From: Myxococcota bacterium
Lineage (GTDB): Bacteria; Myxococcota_A; UBA9160; SZUA-336
Length of the DNA stretch: 47,591 nucleotides
Reading direction: 5' to 3'
Assembly: GCA_035498015.1 (NCBI GenBank)
Contig: DATKAO010000032.1
Coordinates: 1-47,591 of the forward strand
Shown: one piece after another, positions 15,886-24,349 of the stretch
Layout of the letters: each line of letters starts with the position of its first letter
Position numbering within the stretch: the stretch's first letter is position 1
Position numbers and translations under genes: made by a program
Notes under the pieces: model-generated
Database searches by the model: none
The model's input: only the letters and a program-made list of their open reading frames with translations
What the model was told of the DNA's origin: nothing

Positions 15886-17447
15886 ACCCCTGGCTCGTCG
15901 CGGCGGCCGTCGTCGTGCCCACCTTCATGGAGGTGCTGGACACGACCATCGCCAACGTGGCGCTGCGCTACATCTCCGGAGGGCTCTCGTCGCCGGCCAC
16001 GGACAGTGAGTGGGTGATCACGAGCTACCTCGCCGCCAACGCGATCGTGCTGCCCATCTCGGGCTGGCTGGCCGCGCGCCTGGGCCGGCGCAACTACTTC
16101 CTGACGTCGATCGCGGTGTTCACGATCGCGTCGGCGCTGTGCGGCATGGCCCCGAGCCTGGGCTTCCTGATCGGCGCGCGCGTATTGCAGGGCCTGGCCG
16201 GCGGCGGGCTCCAGCCCTCGAGTCAGGCGATCCTGCTCGACGCCTTCCCGGTCGAGAAGCAGGGCGCCGCGCAGACCGTGTTCGGCGTGGCCGCGCTGCT
16301 GGCGCCGGTGTTCGGACCGACGCTGGGCGGATACATCACCGACAACTACGGCTGGGAGTGGATCTTCTACCTGAACGTGCCGGTGGGTCTGTTCGCGTTC
16401 CTGACCTGCCGCAGGCTGGTCCGGGACCCCGAGTATCTCGTGGCGGAGCGCGAGCGCAGCCGCAGCCAGCGCCGGCCGTTCGACACGCCGGGGCTCGTGC
16501 TGCTGGCCGTGACGATGATTTCCTGGGAGATCCTGCTCAGCAAGGGGCAGGAGTGGGACTGGCTGGGAGATCCCTTCCTCCGGATCCAGACGCTGCTGGC
16601 GTTGTTCGTGCTCGGGCTGGGCGGGCTGGTCTGGCGCGAGCTGCGCGTCGCGAACCCGCTGGTGAACCTGCGGACGCTCGCCGACCGGAACTTCCGCTCC
16701 TGCTGCATGATCATCTTCGTGCTGTTCGGCGTGCTCTACGCCAACACGGTGACGCTCCCGGCGCTGCTGCAGTCACTCTTCGGCTACGACGCCACCACCT
16801 CGGGGCTGGTGCTGTCGCCGGCCGGGCTCGCGGCCGTCGTCATGCTGGTGGTCTCGGGCACGCTCCTGCAGCGCGGAGTCGACGCGCGCTACCTGATGAG
16901 CGCGGGCGTGATCCTGCTGGCCGTGGGCAACTTCTGGCTGGGACAGCTCACGCTCGACGTCGGCCCGTGGCACGTGGTGTGGCGGCGGCTGGTCGTGGTT
17001 GCCGGTCTGTCCATGTGCTTCCCGCCGTTGAACGTGGCGGCCTTCCTCTATCTGCCCAAGGAGACGCGGGGCGCGGCGGTGGGGCTGCTTGCGCTCTTGC
17101 GCAACGAGGGCGGCAGCGTCGGGACGTCGCTCGCGCAGATCATCCAGCAGCGCCGCGAGCAGTTCCACACGCTGCGGCTGGGCGATGGTCTCGACGCGCT
17201 GAACCCGGCGCTCGCCGACTGGCTACGGCGCGCGCAGGAGTTCTTCATGCAGCAGACCGGCGACGCGCCGCTCTCGAGCCAGCTCGCGCTCGAGGCGCTG
17301 GCCCGCCTGCGCCAGCGGCAGGCGCTGTCACTCGCGTTCTTCGACGTGTTCGTGATCCTGGCGGTCGTCTCGGTCGTGCTGGTGCCGCTCCTGCTCTTGA
17401 TGCGCCGCTCGGTCGCCGACAAAGGGGCTCACGTCGCGGCCGAGTGA
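15882..17447 (+). CDS. DHA2 (EmrB/QacA) family MFS exporter
   Basis: A 521-residue proton-driven multidrug exporter with about 14 transmembrane helices. Family motifs include FMEVLDTTIANVAL in helix 1 (motif D1), WVITSYLAANAIVLPISGWLAARLGRR (motif A), ARVLQGLAGGGLQPSSQAIL (motif B) and APVFGPTLGGYITDNYGWEWIF (motif C). The GTG at 15882 overlaps the adaptor stop (GTGA). With the preceding adaptor it forms an EmrAB-type pump that would need a TolC-like outer-membrane channel encoded elsewhere. The last 19 bases overlap the convergent MFS gene. Confidence 0.92.
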   Translation: MNPWLVAAAVVVPTFMEVLDTTIANVALRYISGGLSSPATDSEWVITSYLAANAIVLPISGWLAARLGRRNYFLTSIAVFTIASALCGMAPSLGFLIGARVLQGLAGGGLQPSSQAILLDAFPVEKQGAAQTVFGVAALLAPVFGPTLGGYITDNYGWEWIFYLNVPVGLFAFLTCRRLVRDPEYLVAERERSRSQRRPFDTPGLVLLAVTMISWEILLSKGQEWDWLGDPFLRIQTLLALFVLGLGGLVWRELRVANPLVNLRTLADRNFRSCCMIIFVLFGVLYANTVTLPALLQSLFGYDATTSGLVLSPAGLAAVVMLVVSGTLLQRGVDARYLMSAGVILLAVGNFWLGQLTLDVGPWHVVWRRLVVVAGLSMCFPPLNVAAFLYLPKETRGAAVGLLALLRNEGGSVGTSLAQIIQQRREQFHTLRLGDGLDALNPALADWLRRAQEFFMQQTGDAPLSSQLALEALARLRQRQALSLAFFDVFVILAVVSVVLVPLLLLMRRSVADKGAHVAAE

Positions 17448-18592
17448 CCCTCCGCGGACAGCCGCGCGTAGTAGCGGCCCAGCAGGAGCACCATCGCCGT
17501 CACGCCCACGAACCCGAGCAGCATGACCGCGCCGAGCGGCGCGCCCAGCCCGACCAGCCCCGCCGCGGTGAGACAGCCCGCGCAGCAGCCCACGTCCCAG
17601 CCGCCTTCGGCGGCGATGTGGAAGCGCAGCGTGCACGGCGAGAGCTTGGCCAGGTTGTAGACCGGCACCATCTGCACCGGCACGAGCAGGCACAGAGCCA
17701 CCGCGCCCAGCGCGTTGGCCGACACGGCGAGCCACGGCGTGGTGAGGCTCACCGCGCGCGTGAGCAGAGTCGCCGAGACCACCGTGAACGCGATCGACAC
17801 GCCGTGACGCCAGTGACCCGCGTCGATGTGCCGGCCGAGGAACAAGCCGCTCACCGCCCCCACGAGCGCGGCCAGCGCCATCGCGCCGCCGTAGGCGGCG
17901 AGGTTGGAGCCGAGCGACAGGAAGAGCGCGATCTGCCACAGCATCTGGAAGGAGACCGCGAACCAGCCGTCGCTCATGAACAGCCACAAGCCGGGCAGTG
18001 ACTCCCGGAGTGCGCCGGGCGCGCGCTCGGGGATGGTGACTTGCGGCAGCGCGAACAAGGGCAGGGCCGCCAGCGCCTGCACCGCTCCCACCGTGCCGAA
18101 CGCCACCGTGGGGCCGAACGCGGTGAGCAGCCAGGCGCCGGCCAGCGGCGCGACGATGCCCACCACCGTGCCCAGCGCCATGCCCGCGCTGATCTGGTGG
18201 CCGCGGTGCTCGCTGTCCCCCACCGCCGCGTAGTAGGCGTGCTGCGAGGTCCAGTAGAAGGTGCCGCCGAGCGCGGCCACCAGACAGTAGACCAGCAGTG
18301 ACTCGTCGACGCCGTGCACCCGCGCCAGCAGTGGATACTCGATCGCCATCACCAGGTTGCCCGCGATGATCGCGGGCCGCAGCCCGAGTCCGCGCGCGAA
18401 GGGCAGGACCGCCGGCCGGATCGCGAACCGGCCGGCGACGATGAGCGCCATCGCGCACAGACTCGCGGGGATCGAGAAGCCCGCACGCAGCAGATAGATC
18501 AGCACGAACAGTCCGCCCATGCCTTCGGCCAGGGAGCGGATGCCCGCGTGGAAGTTGAGCCAATTGACCGCGCGGTTGCGCAGGAATGCCAT
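17429..18592 (-). CDS. MFS transporter, 12-TM type
   Basis: A 387-residue membrane protein with about 12 hydrophobic helices, starting MAFLRNRAVNWLNFHAGIRSLAEGMGG. It has an MFS-like layout with a central loop near residues 190-210 (ALPQVTIPERAPGALRES). A Cys-rich segment GGWDVGCCAGCLTAAG near residues 330-345 is unusual for a transporter helix. The substrate is unknown, and it does not look like the DHA2 exporters nearby. It overlaps the convergent EmrB-type gene by 19 bases. No adaptor or regulator is linked to it. Confidence 0.75.
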   Translation of the reverse strand: MAFLRNRAVNWLNFHAGIRSLAEGMGGLFVLIYLLRAGFSIPASLCAMALIVAGRFAIRPAVLPFARGLGLRPAIIAGNLVMAIEYPLLARVHGVDESLLVYCLVAALGGTFYWTSQHAYYAAVGDSEHRGHQISAGMALGTVVGIVAPLAGAWLLTAFGPTVAFGTVGAVQALAALPLFALPQVTIPERAPGALRESLPGLWLFMSDGWFAVSFQMLWQIALFLSLGSNLAAYGGAMALAALVGAVSGLFLGRHIDAGHWRHGVSIAFTVVSATLLTRAVSLTTPWLAVSANALGAVALCLLVPVQMVPVYNLAKLSPCTLRFHIAAEGGWDVGCCAGCLTAAGLVGLGAPLGAVMLLGFVGVTAMVLLLGRYYARLSAEGHSAAT

Positions 18593-18714
18593 GGGAGCCG
18601 CCTTCGAGTGAGAGGAAAGGGAACGGGGCAGTCTCTAGCTGCGAGTTCTTTCCGTGCTCATCATCAGCGCACCTCGTACTGGCACCGGCAATATATCATG
18701 CTCAGGCTCGAATC

Positions 18715-18725
18715 GAGGGAGGGAG
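18715..18725 (+). promoter_or_regulatory. Ribosome binding site for the small secreted protein
   Basis: GAGGGAGGGAG precedes the ATG at 18728 and decides it over an in-frame ATG at 18698, which has no such element. Confidence 0.65.
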
Positions 18726-18727
18726 TC

Positions 18728-19147
18728 ATGTCTCGAATCGCCACAGCCCTGGCGCTGATGGCCCTCTGGGCTGCGCCCGCGTTCGGCCGCGACGTGTGCG
18801 TGACGGACGATCTCAAGAACCCCAACCGCTTCGTGTTCTCGGGCGTCAGCGTGCCGCCCAAGGGCAAAGCGCACTCGGTCGCCGGGGTCTATCTGAGCGG
18901 GAGCGGGCCGTCTGCGCCGTTCAGCGGATCGATCTACCGCAGGAAATCCGACGGCATGCTCGAGATCGGGGTCTTCGTCCACTCGATGCTCGGCAACGCG
19001 AATGATTTGACGGCCGTCTGGGTCGGCGACCCTTCGGAGTTCAAGGGCACGGGCAAGTACGATTCGGACGGGGACTTCTTTCCCGACGTCGGTCTCAACG
19101 CCGTGGAGTTCTCGGGCATCGAGTGCAGGACGGTCGTGTTGCCTTGA
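18728..19147 (+). CDS. Secreted protein of unknown function, 139 residues
   Basis: MSRIATALALMALWAAPAFGRD is a Sec signal cut near AFG-RD. The mature part (about 118 residues) is beta-rich, with a Cys near the start (RDVCVTD) and another near the end (IECRTVV) that could form a disulfide. It contains FVFSGVSVPPKGKAHSVAGVYLSG and an Asp-rich loop KYDSDGDFFPDVG. No family is recognised. The stop shares a base with the ATG of the M48 protease gene (TGATG), so translation is probably coupled and the two products may act together outside the cytoplasm. Confidence 0.65.
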   Translation: MSRIATALALMALWAAPAFGRDVCVTDDLKNPNRFVFSGVSVPPKGKAHSVAGVYLSGSGPSAPFSGSIYRRKSDGMLEIGVFVHSMLGNANDLTAVWVGDPSEFKGTGKYDSDGDFFPDVGLNAVEFSGIECRTVVLP

Positions 19148-20595
19148 TGTGCGCGGGCAATCGAGTGAGCATCCGGCGCGCCATCGTGAGCGCGGCGTTG
19201 GCCCTGGCGCTGGCGGGCTGCATCACGCAGTCCGGCGAACAGCAGCTCGGCGACGAGGAGGCCAAGAAGGTCGAGGAGCAGATGGGCTTCGTGCGCGATC
19301 CCGCGCTCGTGGCCTACGTGCGCGCGCTCGGCGCGAAGCTCGTGGCCGTGTCGGAGCGGCCCGAGGGCCCCTGGACGTTCGAGGTGGTCGACACGCGCGA
19401 GCCCAACGCGTTCGCGCTGCCGGGCGGGCACGTGTACGTGACGCGCGGGCTGCTCGTGCTGACGAACTCGGAGGACGAGCTCGCGGGCGTGATCGGGCAC
19501 GAGATGGCGCACGTGACCGCGCGCCACTCGGTGAAGCGCATCGGGGCGGCGGTCGCGACCGCGCCCGTGACGATCGCGACCGGTCTCGCGGGCTTCGCGG
19601 TCGGCATCGTGAGCCCCATGCTCGGCAGCGCCGTGGCGGGCACGGGGGAGATGATCACGAACGGGCTCGTGATCGCGCCGTACAGCCGCGAGCAGGAGCA
19701 CGATGCCGACGAGATCGGTCAGGCACTCGCGGCCAAGGCGGGCTACGACCCCGCCGCGCTCGCGCGCTTCCTGCACACGCTCGACCGCGACTTCGCGCTG
19801 CAACCGGGCGAGAAGCGGACCTTCCACTTCCTCGACAGTCACCCGCTCACTCCGGATCGCGTGGCGCGGCTCGAGGAGCGCGCGCCCACGCTGACTCGCG
19901 CCGCGTCGAGTCCGATCGCGGCGGGCCGGAGCGCGTTCGTGACTCGGCTCGACGGGCTCGTGGTCGGTGAGGACCCGGCCCAGGGCGTGTTCCAGAACGA
20001 GCGCTTCCTGCACCCCGACCTCGGCTTCGCGCTCGACTTCCCGGCCGGCTGGACCACGCAGAACACGAACGAGTCCGTGGGCGCGATCAGCCCGTCGAAA
20101 GACGCGGCGGTCGTGCTCCACCTGGCCGCGCAGGACTCGAGCCTCGATCAGGTGTTGAAGGAGCTGACCGAGAAGCAGAGCGACTTGAGCTTCGAGCGCA
20201 TCCGGGTGAATGGCCTGCCCGCGGCGCGCACCACGCTCTCGGGGCGGGGCCAGGTCAACGTGATCACGCTGATCGAGCTCCAGAAGACCGTCTATGGCGT
20301 GGTGGGCCAGAGTGCGGACTCGACCGCCAAGCAGTACGGCCGCGTGTTCCGCAGCACGGCAGGCAGCTTCCGCGCGCTGTCCGCGAAGGAGCGCCAGTCG
20401 ATCCGCGAGTCACGGCTGCGAGTGCGGCCGGCGCGCGCAGGCGAGACACCGGCCGCGATCGCCAAGCGCACGAGCTCGACCTGGGACGCCGACCGCGTGG
20501 CGGTGGCGAACGGCGTCGCCGCGACCGACGCCTTCCAGGCGGGCTGGCCGGTGAAGCTGGCCTTGCCGCAGGCCTACGCGCCGCGCGGCCGCTGA
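19147..20595 (+). CDS. M48 family lipoprotein metalloprotease
   Basis: A 482-residue zinc protease of the BepA/LoiP-like group, probably anchored to the outer membrane by Cys25 (ALALAGC lipobox). The zinc site is GHEMAHVTARHS (HExxH), and the third ligand comes from EQEHDADEIG. AFALPGGHVYVTRGLL is the conserved preceding strand. After the catalytic domain (about 35-260) come a PsbP/DUF1795-like region (HPDLGFALDFPAGWTTQ) and a C-terminal LysM-like segment (LRVRPARAGETPAAIAKRTS through VKLAL). The family is linked to outer-membrane protein quality control. The ATG at 19147 is chosen over an upstream GTG at 19123 because of the TGATG junction. Confidence 0.87.
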   Translation: MCAGNRVSIRRAIVSAALALALAGCITQSGEQQLGDEEAKKVEEQMGFVRDPALVAYVRALGAKLVAVSERPEGPWTFEVVDTREPNAFALPGGHVYVTRGLLVLTNSEDELAGVIGHEMAHVTARHSVKRIGAAVATAPVTIATGLAGFAVGIVSPMLGSAVAGTGEMITNGLVIAPYSREQEHDADEIGQALAAKAGYDPAALARFLHTLDRDFALQPGEKRTFHFLDSHPLTPDRVARLEERAPTLTRAASSPIAAGRSAFVTRLDGLVVGEDPAQGVFQNERFLHPDLGFALDFPAGWTTQNTNESVGAISPSKDAAVVLHLAAQDSSLDQVLKELTEKQSDLSFERIRVNGLPAARTTLSGRGQVNVITLIELQKTVYGVVGQSADSTAKQYGRVFRSTAGSFRALSAKERQSIRESRLRVRPARAGETPAAIAKRTSSTWDADRVAVANGVAATDAFQAGWPVKLALPQAYAPRGR

Positions 20596-20602
20596 GCCGC
20601 GG

Positions 20603-20617
20603 CGGGAGTCACTCCCG
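20603..20617. terminator. Short palindrome at convergent gene ends
   Basis: CGGGAGT and ACTCCCG face each other across a single C, between the M48 gene and the convergent adaptor gene; the palindrome includes the adaptor stop codon. As a hairpin it would be a 5-bp stem with a GTCAC loop. It has no T-run, so a terminator role is weakly supported. Its centre is the AGTCACT motif seen across the window. Confidence 0.3.
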
Positions 20618-21721
20618 GGTCTGCTGCCGGAGCTCTTCCTGGCCCTGCGAGGCGAGCAGCGGACCGTGGGTGTCGCGCACGTCGACCACGGCCTCGACCG
20701 AGAGTCCCATGCGCAGCGGCTTGTCGGCGGGGCGCGGTGTGTCGAGCACGAGCTTCACCGGCACGCGCTGCACCACCTTCACCCAGTTGCCCGTGGCGTT
20801 CTCGGGCGGCAGCAGCGCGAAGGCGGCGCCGGTGCCCATGGCGAGTGAGTCGACGTGGGCGTGGAAGACCGTGCCGGGGTAGATGTCGGCTCGGACCTCG
20901 GCGGCCTGGCCCACGCGCAGGTCTTCGAGCTGGGTCTCCTTGAAGTTGGCAGTCACGTACAGCTCCGACGGCGGCGGCACCAGGTTCATGAGCGGCTGCC
21001 CGGACTGCACGCGGTCGCCCACCTCGACGTGCTTGTTGATCACGGTGCCGGCGAGCGGCGCGCGGATCTCGGTGTACGACAGGTCGAGCTTGGCGGCCGC
21101 GACCGCGGCCTCGGCCTCGTGCACGAGCGGCGTGTCGTAGGGATCGGCGGCGTCGGGCGCGGCGCCGAGCGCTGCGGAGGCCTGCTGCACGCGGTGCTCG
21201 GACAGGTCGCGGTCCGCGCGCGCGACGCGCAGCGCGGTGCTCGCGTGGTCGTAGCTCTCGCGCGAGTTCACGCCCGCCTTCGTGAGCTTCTCGGCGCGCG
21301 CGAAGTCGAGCTCGGCCTGGTGGAGCTTTTCGTCCGAGAGCGCGAGGGCAGACACGGCAGCCCCGTACTCGGCGTGGAGCTGGTCGACGGTCTGGCGCGC
21401 GCGCTCGAGCCGCGCCTGCGCCTCGTCGAGCTTCACTTGGAAGTCGCGCGGGTCGAGCTGCACCAGGGGCTGGCCCGGCTCGACCGACCAGTTGCTGCCG
21501 ACCCCGACCGAGATCACCGTGCCCTCGATGCGCGGAGTCACCGTGGCGGTGCCGCCGTCCACGTAGGCGTCGTCGGTGGACGCATGCGCGCGCGCGAACG
21601 CCAGCCAGCGGACGCCGAACGAGAGGGCGAGGGGCAGGGCGACGAGCGCCACCAGGACCACGATCCTCATTCGGCGCGAAAGGCCGCGCAGCGACTTCGG
21701 AGTGAATCGCTCCAGGGTCAT
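20609..21721 (-). CDS. HlyD/EmrA-type membrane fusion protein
   Basis: A 370-residue adaptor of normal family length. One helix (about 18-40) is followed by ARAHASTDDAYVDGGTATVTPRIEGTVISV. A coiled-coil hairpin spans about 90-210. The lipoyl return half has IRAPLAGTVINKHVEVGDRVQSGQPL, then LYVTANFKETQLEDLRVGQ and FALLPPENATGNWVKVVQRVPVKL. The ATG at 21721 overlaps the tetR stop (ATGA), so regulator and adaptor share one transcript. The matching EmrB-type exporter is on the other strand across the operator. It is a paralogue of the adaptor at 14434. Confidence 0.9.
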   Translation of the reverse strand: MTLERFTPKSLRGLSRRMRIVVLVALVALPLALSFGVRWLAFARAHASTDDAYVDGGTATVTPRIEGTVISVGVGSNWSVEPGQPLVQLDPRDFQVKLDEAQARLERARQTVDQLHAEYGAAVSALALSDEKLHQAELDFARAEKLTKAGVNSRESYDHASTALRVARADRDLSEHRVQQASAALGAAPDAADPYDTPLVHEAEAAVAAAKLDLSYTEIRAPLAGTVINKHVEVGDRVQSGQPLMNLVPPPSELYVTANFKETQLEDLRVGQAAEVRADIYPGTVFHAHVDSLAMGTGAAFALLPPENATGNWVKVVQRVPVKLVLDTPRPADKPLRMGLSVEAVVDVRDTHGPLLASQGQEELRQQTRE

Positions 21722-22347
21722 GACCGCCCTCGCGCGAGCGCGCCGCGCAGAAACAAGTTCGAGATCACCGACACCACGTCATCGTCCGACATGGGGTGCA
21801 GCTCGCGCTCGCCCATGAGCTCCTGCGAGAGCAGGAACGACCAGAGCATTCCGAACAGGCACTGCGCGCTGGCCCACGGGTCGGCGGTCGAAAGCTCACC
21901 GCGCGCCATGCGCGACTCGAGGTAGTCGGCGAGCGCCTGGTAGGCCGGCATCCGCACACGCTGGGCGTAGAGCCGGGCGCGCTCGGGCACGCTCTGGACC
22001 TCGCGCACCAAGACCCGCGCCAGCTCGCGCCGCTCGCGGATGCGCGGCCAGATCGCCCCCACCAGGGTAGGGATGCCGCGCTCGGCAGGCAGCGCGCGCA
22101 CCCCGTCGATCAGCTCCGACAGCTCGGGCAGCAAGCTGAAGCGCTGGACCAGCTCCTGGAGGAGCGCATCTTTGGTGGGGAAGTACGTGTAGAGACAGGC
22201 TTTCGAGACGCCGACCGTGTCGGCCACCGCGTCCATCTTGGTCTCGGCGAAGCCGCCGCTCGAGAACACCTTGAGGGCGGCCTCGAGGATCTGCTCGCGG
22301 CGGGCCTCGGCGTACTCCTCGCGTTTGCTTGCGGCGACTCTGGGCAT
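21718..22347 (-). CDS. TetR family repressor of the adjacent efflux pump
   Basis: A 209-residue regulator. The N-terminal helix-turn-helix covers residues about 12-58: REQILEAALKVFSSGGFAETKMDAVADTVGVSKACLYTYF, with the recognition helix in VSKACLYTYF. The rest is a helical ligand domain similar to the AefR-like group. It is divergent from the DHA2 exporter and in an overlapping operon with the adaptor. A perfect 20-bp palindrome lies between the divergent starts. It should repress both itself with the adaptor and the exporter until a pump substrate binds. Confidence 0.9.
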   Translation of the reverse strand: MPRVAASKREEYAEARREQILEAALKVFSSGGFAETKMDAVADTVGVSKACLYTYFPTKDALLQELVQRFSLLPELSELIDGVRALPAERGIPTLVGAIWPRIRERRELARVLVREVQSVPERARLYAQRVRMPAYQALADYLESRMARGELSTADPWASAQCLFGMLWSFLLSQELMGERELHPMSDDDVVSVISNLFLRGALARGRS

Positions 22348-22353
22348 GCCTTG

Positions 22354-22382
22354 TTGATAACTGACGCGTCAGTTATTTTCAA
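22354..22382. promoter_or_regulatory. TetR operator within a divergent promoter
   Basis: ATAACTGACGCGTCAGTTAT at 22357-22376 is a perfect 20-bp palindrome. On the minus strand TTGAAA (22382-22377) and TATCAA (22359-22354) are exactly 17 bases apart, a good -35/-10 pair for tetR, and the spacer holds most of the palindrome. The predicted start point falls at the tetR ATG, suggesting a leaderless message. A weaker pair (TTGATA, 17 bases, TTTCAA) reads toward the exporter gene, which also has no Shine-Dalgarno sequence. Confidence 0.72.
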
Positions 22383-22387
22383 GCCTC

Positions 22388-23992
22388 ATGCAGGCAGGAC
22401 CGGCAGCCGCCACGGGGGCGGTCGAGGGCCGCGACCCGGCCGCCAGCCGCAAGTGGCTGGTGACGATCGCGGTCATGCTCGGCGCCACGCTCGAGATCCT
22501 CGACACCTCGATCGTGAACGTGGCCCTGCCTCACCTGCAGGGCAGCTTCTCGGCGAGCACCGACGAGATCACCTGGGTGCTCACGAGCTACATCGTGGCC
22601 AACGGCGTGATGATCCCGCTCACCGGCTGGATCTCGGCGCGCTTCGGCCGCAAGCGCTACTTCGTGACTTCGGTCGTGGTGTTCGTGATCGCGTCGGCTC
22701 TGTGCGGCGCCGCGCAGTCACTCGGCCAGATCGTGGCGTTCCGCGTGCTGCAGGGCGTGGCGGGCGCGGCGATGATTCCCTCGTCTCAGGCGATCCTGAT
22801 GGAGACCTTCCCGCCCGAGGAGCAGGGGGTGGCCATGGCCATGTGGGGCGTGGGGCTGATGGTGGCGCCCATGCTCGGCCCGACGCTCGGCGGCTGGATC
22901 ACCGACAACTGGAGCTGGCGCTGGAACTTCTACATCAACCTCCCGACCGGCGCGCTCGCGGCGGTGATGGTGATGATGTTCGTCGAAGACCCCGAGTATC
23001 TGCGCAAGACGCGCAGCTCCCCGCGCCGCGTCGACGTGCTGGGCATCGTGTGTCTCGTGCTCGGGCTCGGTCTGCTGCAGATCGTGCTCGACCGCGGCCA
23101 GCGCGCCGAATGGTTCGCGGCGCCCTGGGTATGCGCGTTCACGGCCATCGCGGTGGTCGCGCTCGTGGTGCTGGTGGTGCACGAGCTGCGCTTCTCGGAT
23201 CCGATCCTCGACCTCACGATCCTGCGCATTCCCACCTTCAACGTGTCGGTCGCGATCATCAGCGTGATGGTGCTGGTGGTCTACGGCGCGAACCTGCTGA
23301 ACCCGCTGTTCTTTCAGGACCTGCTGGGCTATTCCGCCTGGCGCGCGGGGCTGGCGCTCGTGCCGCGCGGCGTGGGCACGTTCCTCGGCATGCTGTTCAT
23401 CGGCCAGCTCGCGCGCCTGCGTTTCGACACGCGCTGGCTCGTGGGCGTGGGCTTCGGGCTGTTCGCCGCCTCGCTCTGGGCGATGAGTGAGTGGACGTTG
23501 GGCGTGAGCTCGCGCGAGGTCATGGTGCCGATCTTCTTCTCGGGCCTCGCGGGCGGCCTCATCTTCCCCACGCTGTCGGCGAGCACGCTGGCCTGCGTGG
23601 AGCGTGAGCGCATGGGCTACGCGGCGAGTCTCTACAACATGATGCGCAACACGGGCTCCGCGATCGGCATCTCGGTGGTGAGCAACCTCTTGGTGAGTCG
23701 CTCGCAGGTCCACCAAGCCTATCTCGGCCAGCACTTCACCGGCTGGGACGCCTGGCAGATGTCGCACCCCGGCCGGCTGCTGCCGGGCGCGCCGCACTGG
23801 GACTTGCTCGGCGGCATGGTGACTCACCAGCTCGAGGGCTTCGGCATGGTCTACCACATGATCCAGCAGCAGGCGGCGCTCATGGCCTACAACGACATCT
23901 ACCGCCTGCTCGCCTTCCTGGCCGCAGCGTTCCTGCCCACGTTCCTGCTGCTGCGCCGGCCCGGGAACGGGGCGGGAGCGGCGGGGCACTGA
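22388..23992 (+). CDS. DHA2 (EmrB/QacA) family MFS exporter, TetR-controlled
   Basis: A 534-residue exporter with about 14 helices. Motifs: LEILDTSIVNVALPHLQG in helix 1, WVLTSYIVANGVMIPLTGWISARFGRKR (motif A), FRVLQGVAGAAMIPSSQAIL (motif B) and VAPMLGPTLGGWITDNWSWRWNFYIN (motif C). Its adaptor partner is encoded divergently at 20609-21721. The ATG at 22388 has no Shine-Dalgarno sequence. A long periplasmic loop near residues 430-480 (HQAYLGQHFTGWDAWQMSH) is typical of EmrB. It probably exports a hydrophobic toxic compound or siderophore-like molecule. Confidence 0.92.
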   Translation: MQAGPAAATGAVEGRDPAASRKWLVTIAVMLGATLEILDTSIVNVALPHLQGSFSASTDEITWVLTSYIVANGVMIPLTGWISARFGRKRYFVTSVVVFVIASALCGAAQSLGQIVAFRVLQGVAGAAMIPSSQAILMETFPPEEQGVAMAMWGVGLMVAPMLGPTLGGWITDNWSWRWNFYINLPTGALAAVMVMMFVEDPEYLRKTRSSPRRVDVLGIVCLVLGLGLLQIVLDRGQRAEWFAAPWVCAFTAIAVVALVVLVVHELRFSDPILDLTILRIPTFNVSVAIISVMVLVVYGANLLNPLFFQDLLGYSAWRAGLALVPRGVGTFLGMLFIGQLARLRFDTRWLVGVGFGLFAASLWAMSEWTLGVSSREVMVPIFFSGLAGGLIFPTLSASTLACVERERMGYAASLYNMMRNTGSAIGISVVSNLLVSRSQVHQAYLGQHFTGWDAWQMSHPGRLLPGAPHWDLLGGMVTHQLEGFGMVYHMIQQQAALMAYNDIYRLLAFLAAAFLPTFLLLRRPGNGAGAAGH

Positions 23993-23994
23993 GC

Positions 23995-24324
23995 GTGACC
24001 GGTCACTTCGTCGAGTGGTCGGAGCCGATCGTGCGGGTCGAGGACGCGCTGCGCCTGGTCGAGGCGGGCTACGAGTGGGACACGCAGGCCTTCCTGATCG
24101 GCGAGCGTTTGCTGCCGGCGGAGTTCTTCGACCTGCGCACGCGCTTCGCGGGTGAGTTCGTGCAGAAGCTCGTGAACTACCAGCTCCGTGTCGCGGCCGT
24201 GGTCGCGCCCGACGTGGACCGGGGAGCGCGCTTCGCGGAGTTCGTGCTCGAGCTCCGGCGCCATCCGGCGTTCCGGGTGTTCGCGGAACGGGGCGAGGCG
24301 GAGGCGTGGCTCTCGGCAGGCTGA
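23995..24324 (+). CDS. DUF4180 family protein
   Basis: A 109-residue soluble protein starting with GTG 2 bases after the exporter stop. It matches the DUF4180 pattern: VRVEDALRLVEAGYEWDTQAFLIGERLLPAEFFDLRTRFAGEFVQKLVNYQLRVA, with the strongly conserved AGEF-x-QK-x-NY core at about 52-62, and a C-terminal helix-strand unit. The biochemical function of DUF4180 is unknown, although members often sit beside regulators or transporters. It is probably cotranscribed with the pump. Confidence 0.75.
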   Translation: MTGHFVEWSEPIVRVEDALRLVEAGYEWDTQAFLIGERLLPAEFFDLRTRFAGEFVQKLVNYQLRVAAVVAPDVDRGARFAEFVLELRRHPAFRVFAERGEAEAWLSAG

Positions 24325-24349
24325 GTCCTCGTTGCGGTAGCCTGTGTCC

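Noticed and set aside
16010-18001. A 663-codon plus-strand frame across the EmrB-type gene and into the opposing MFS gene
   Set aside because: Arg/Ala-rich shadow without any motif; both real genes are convincing in other frames.
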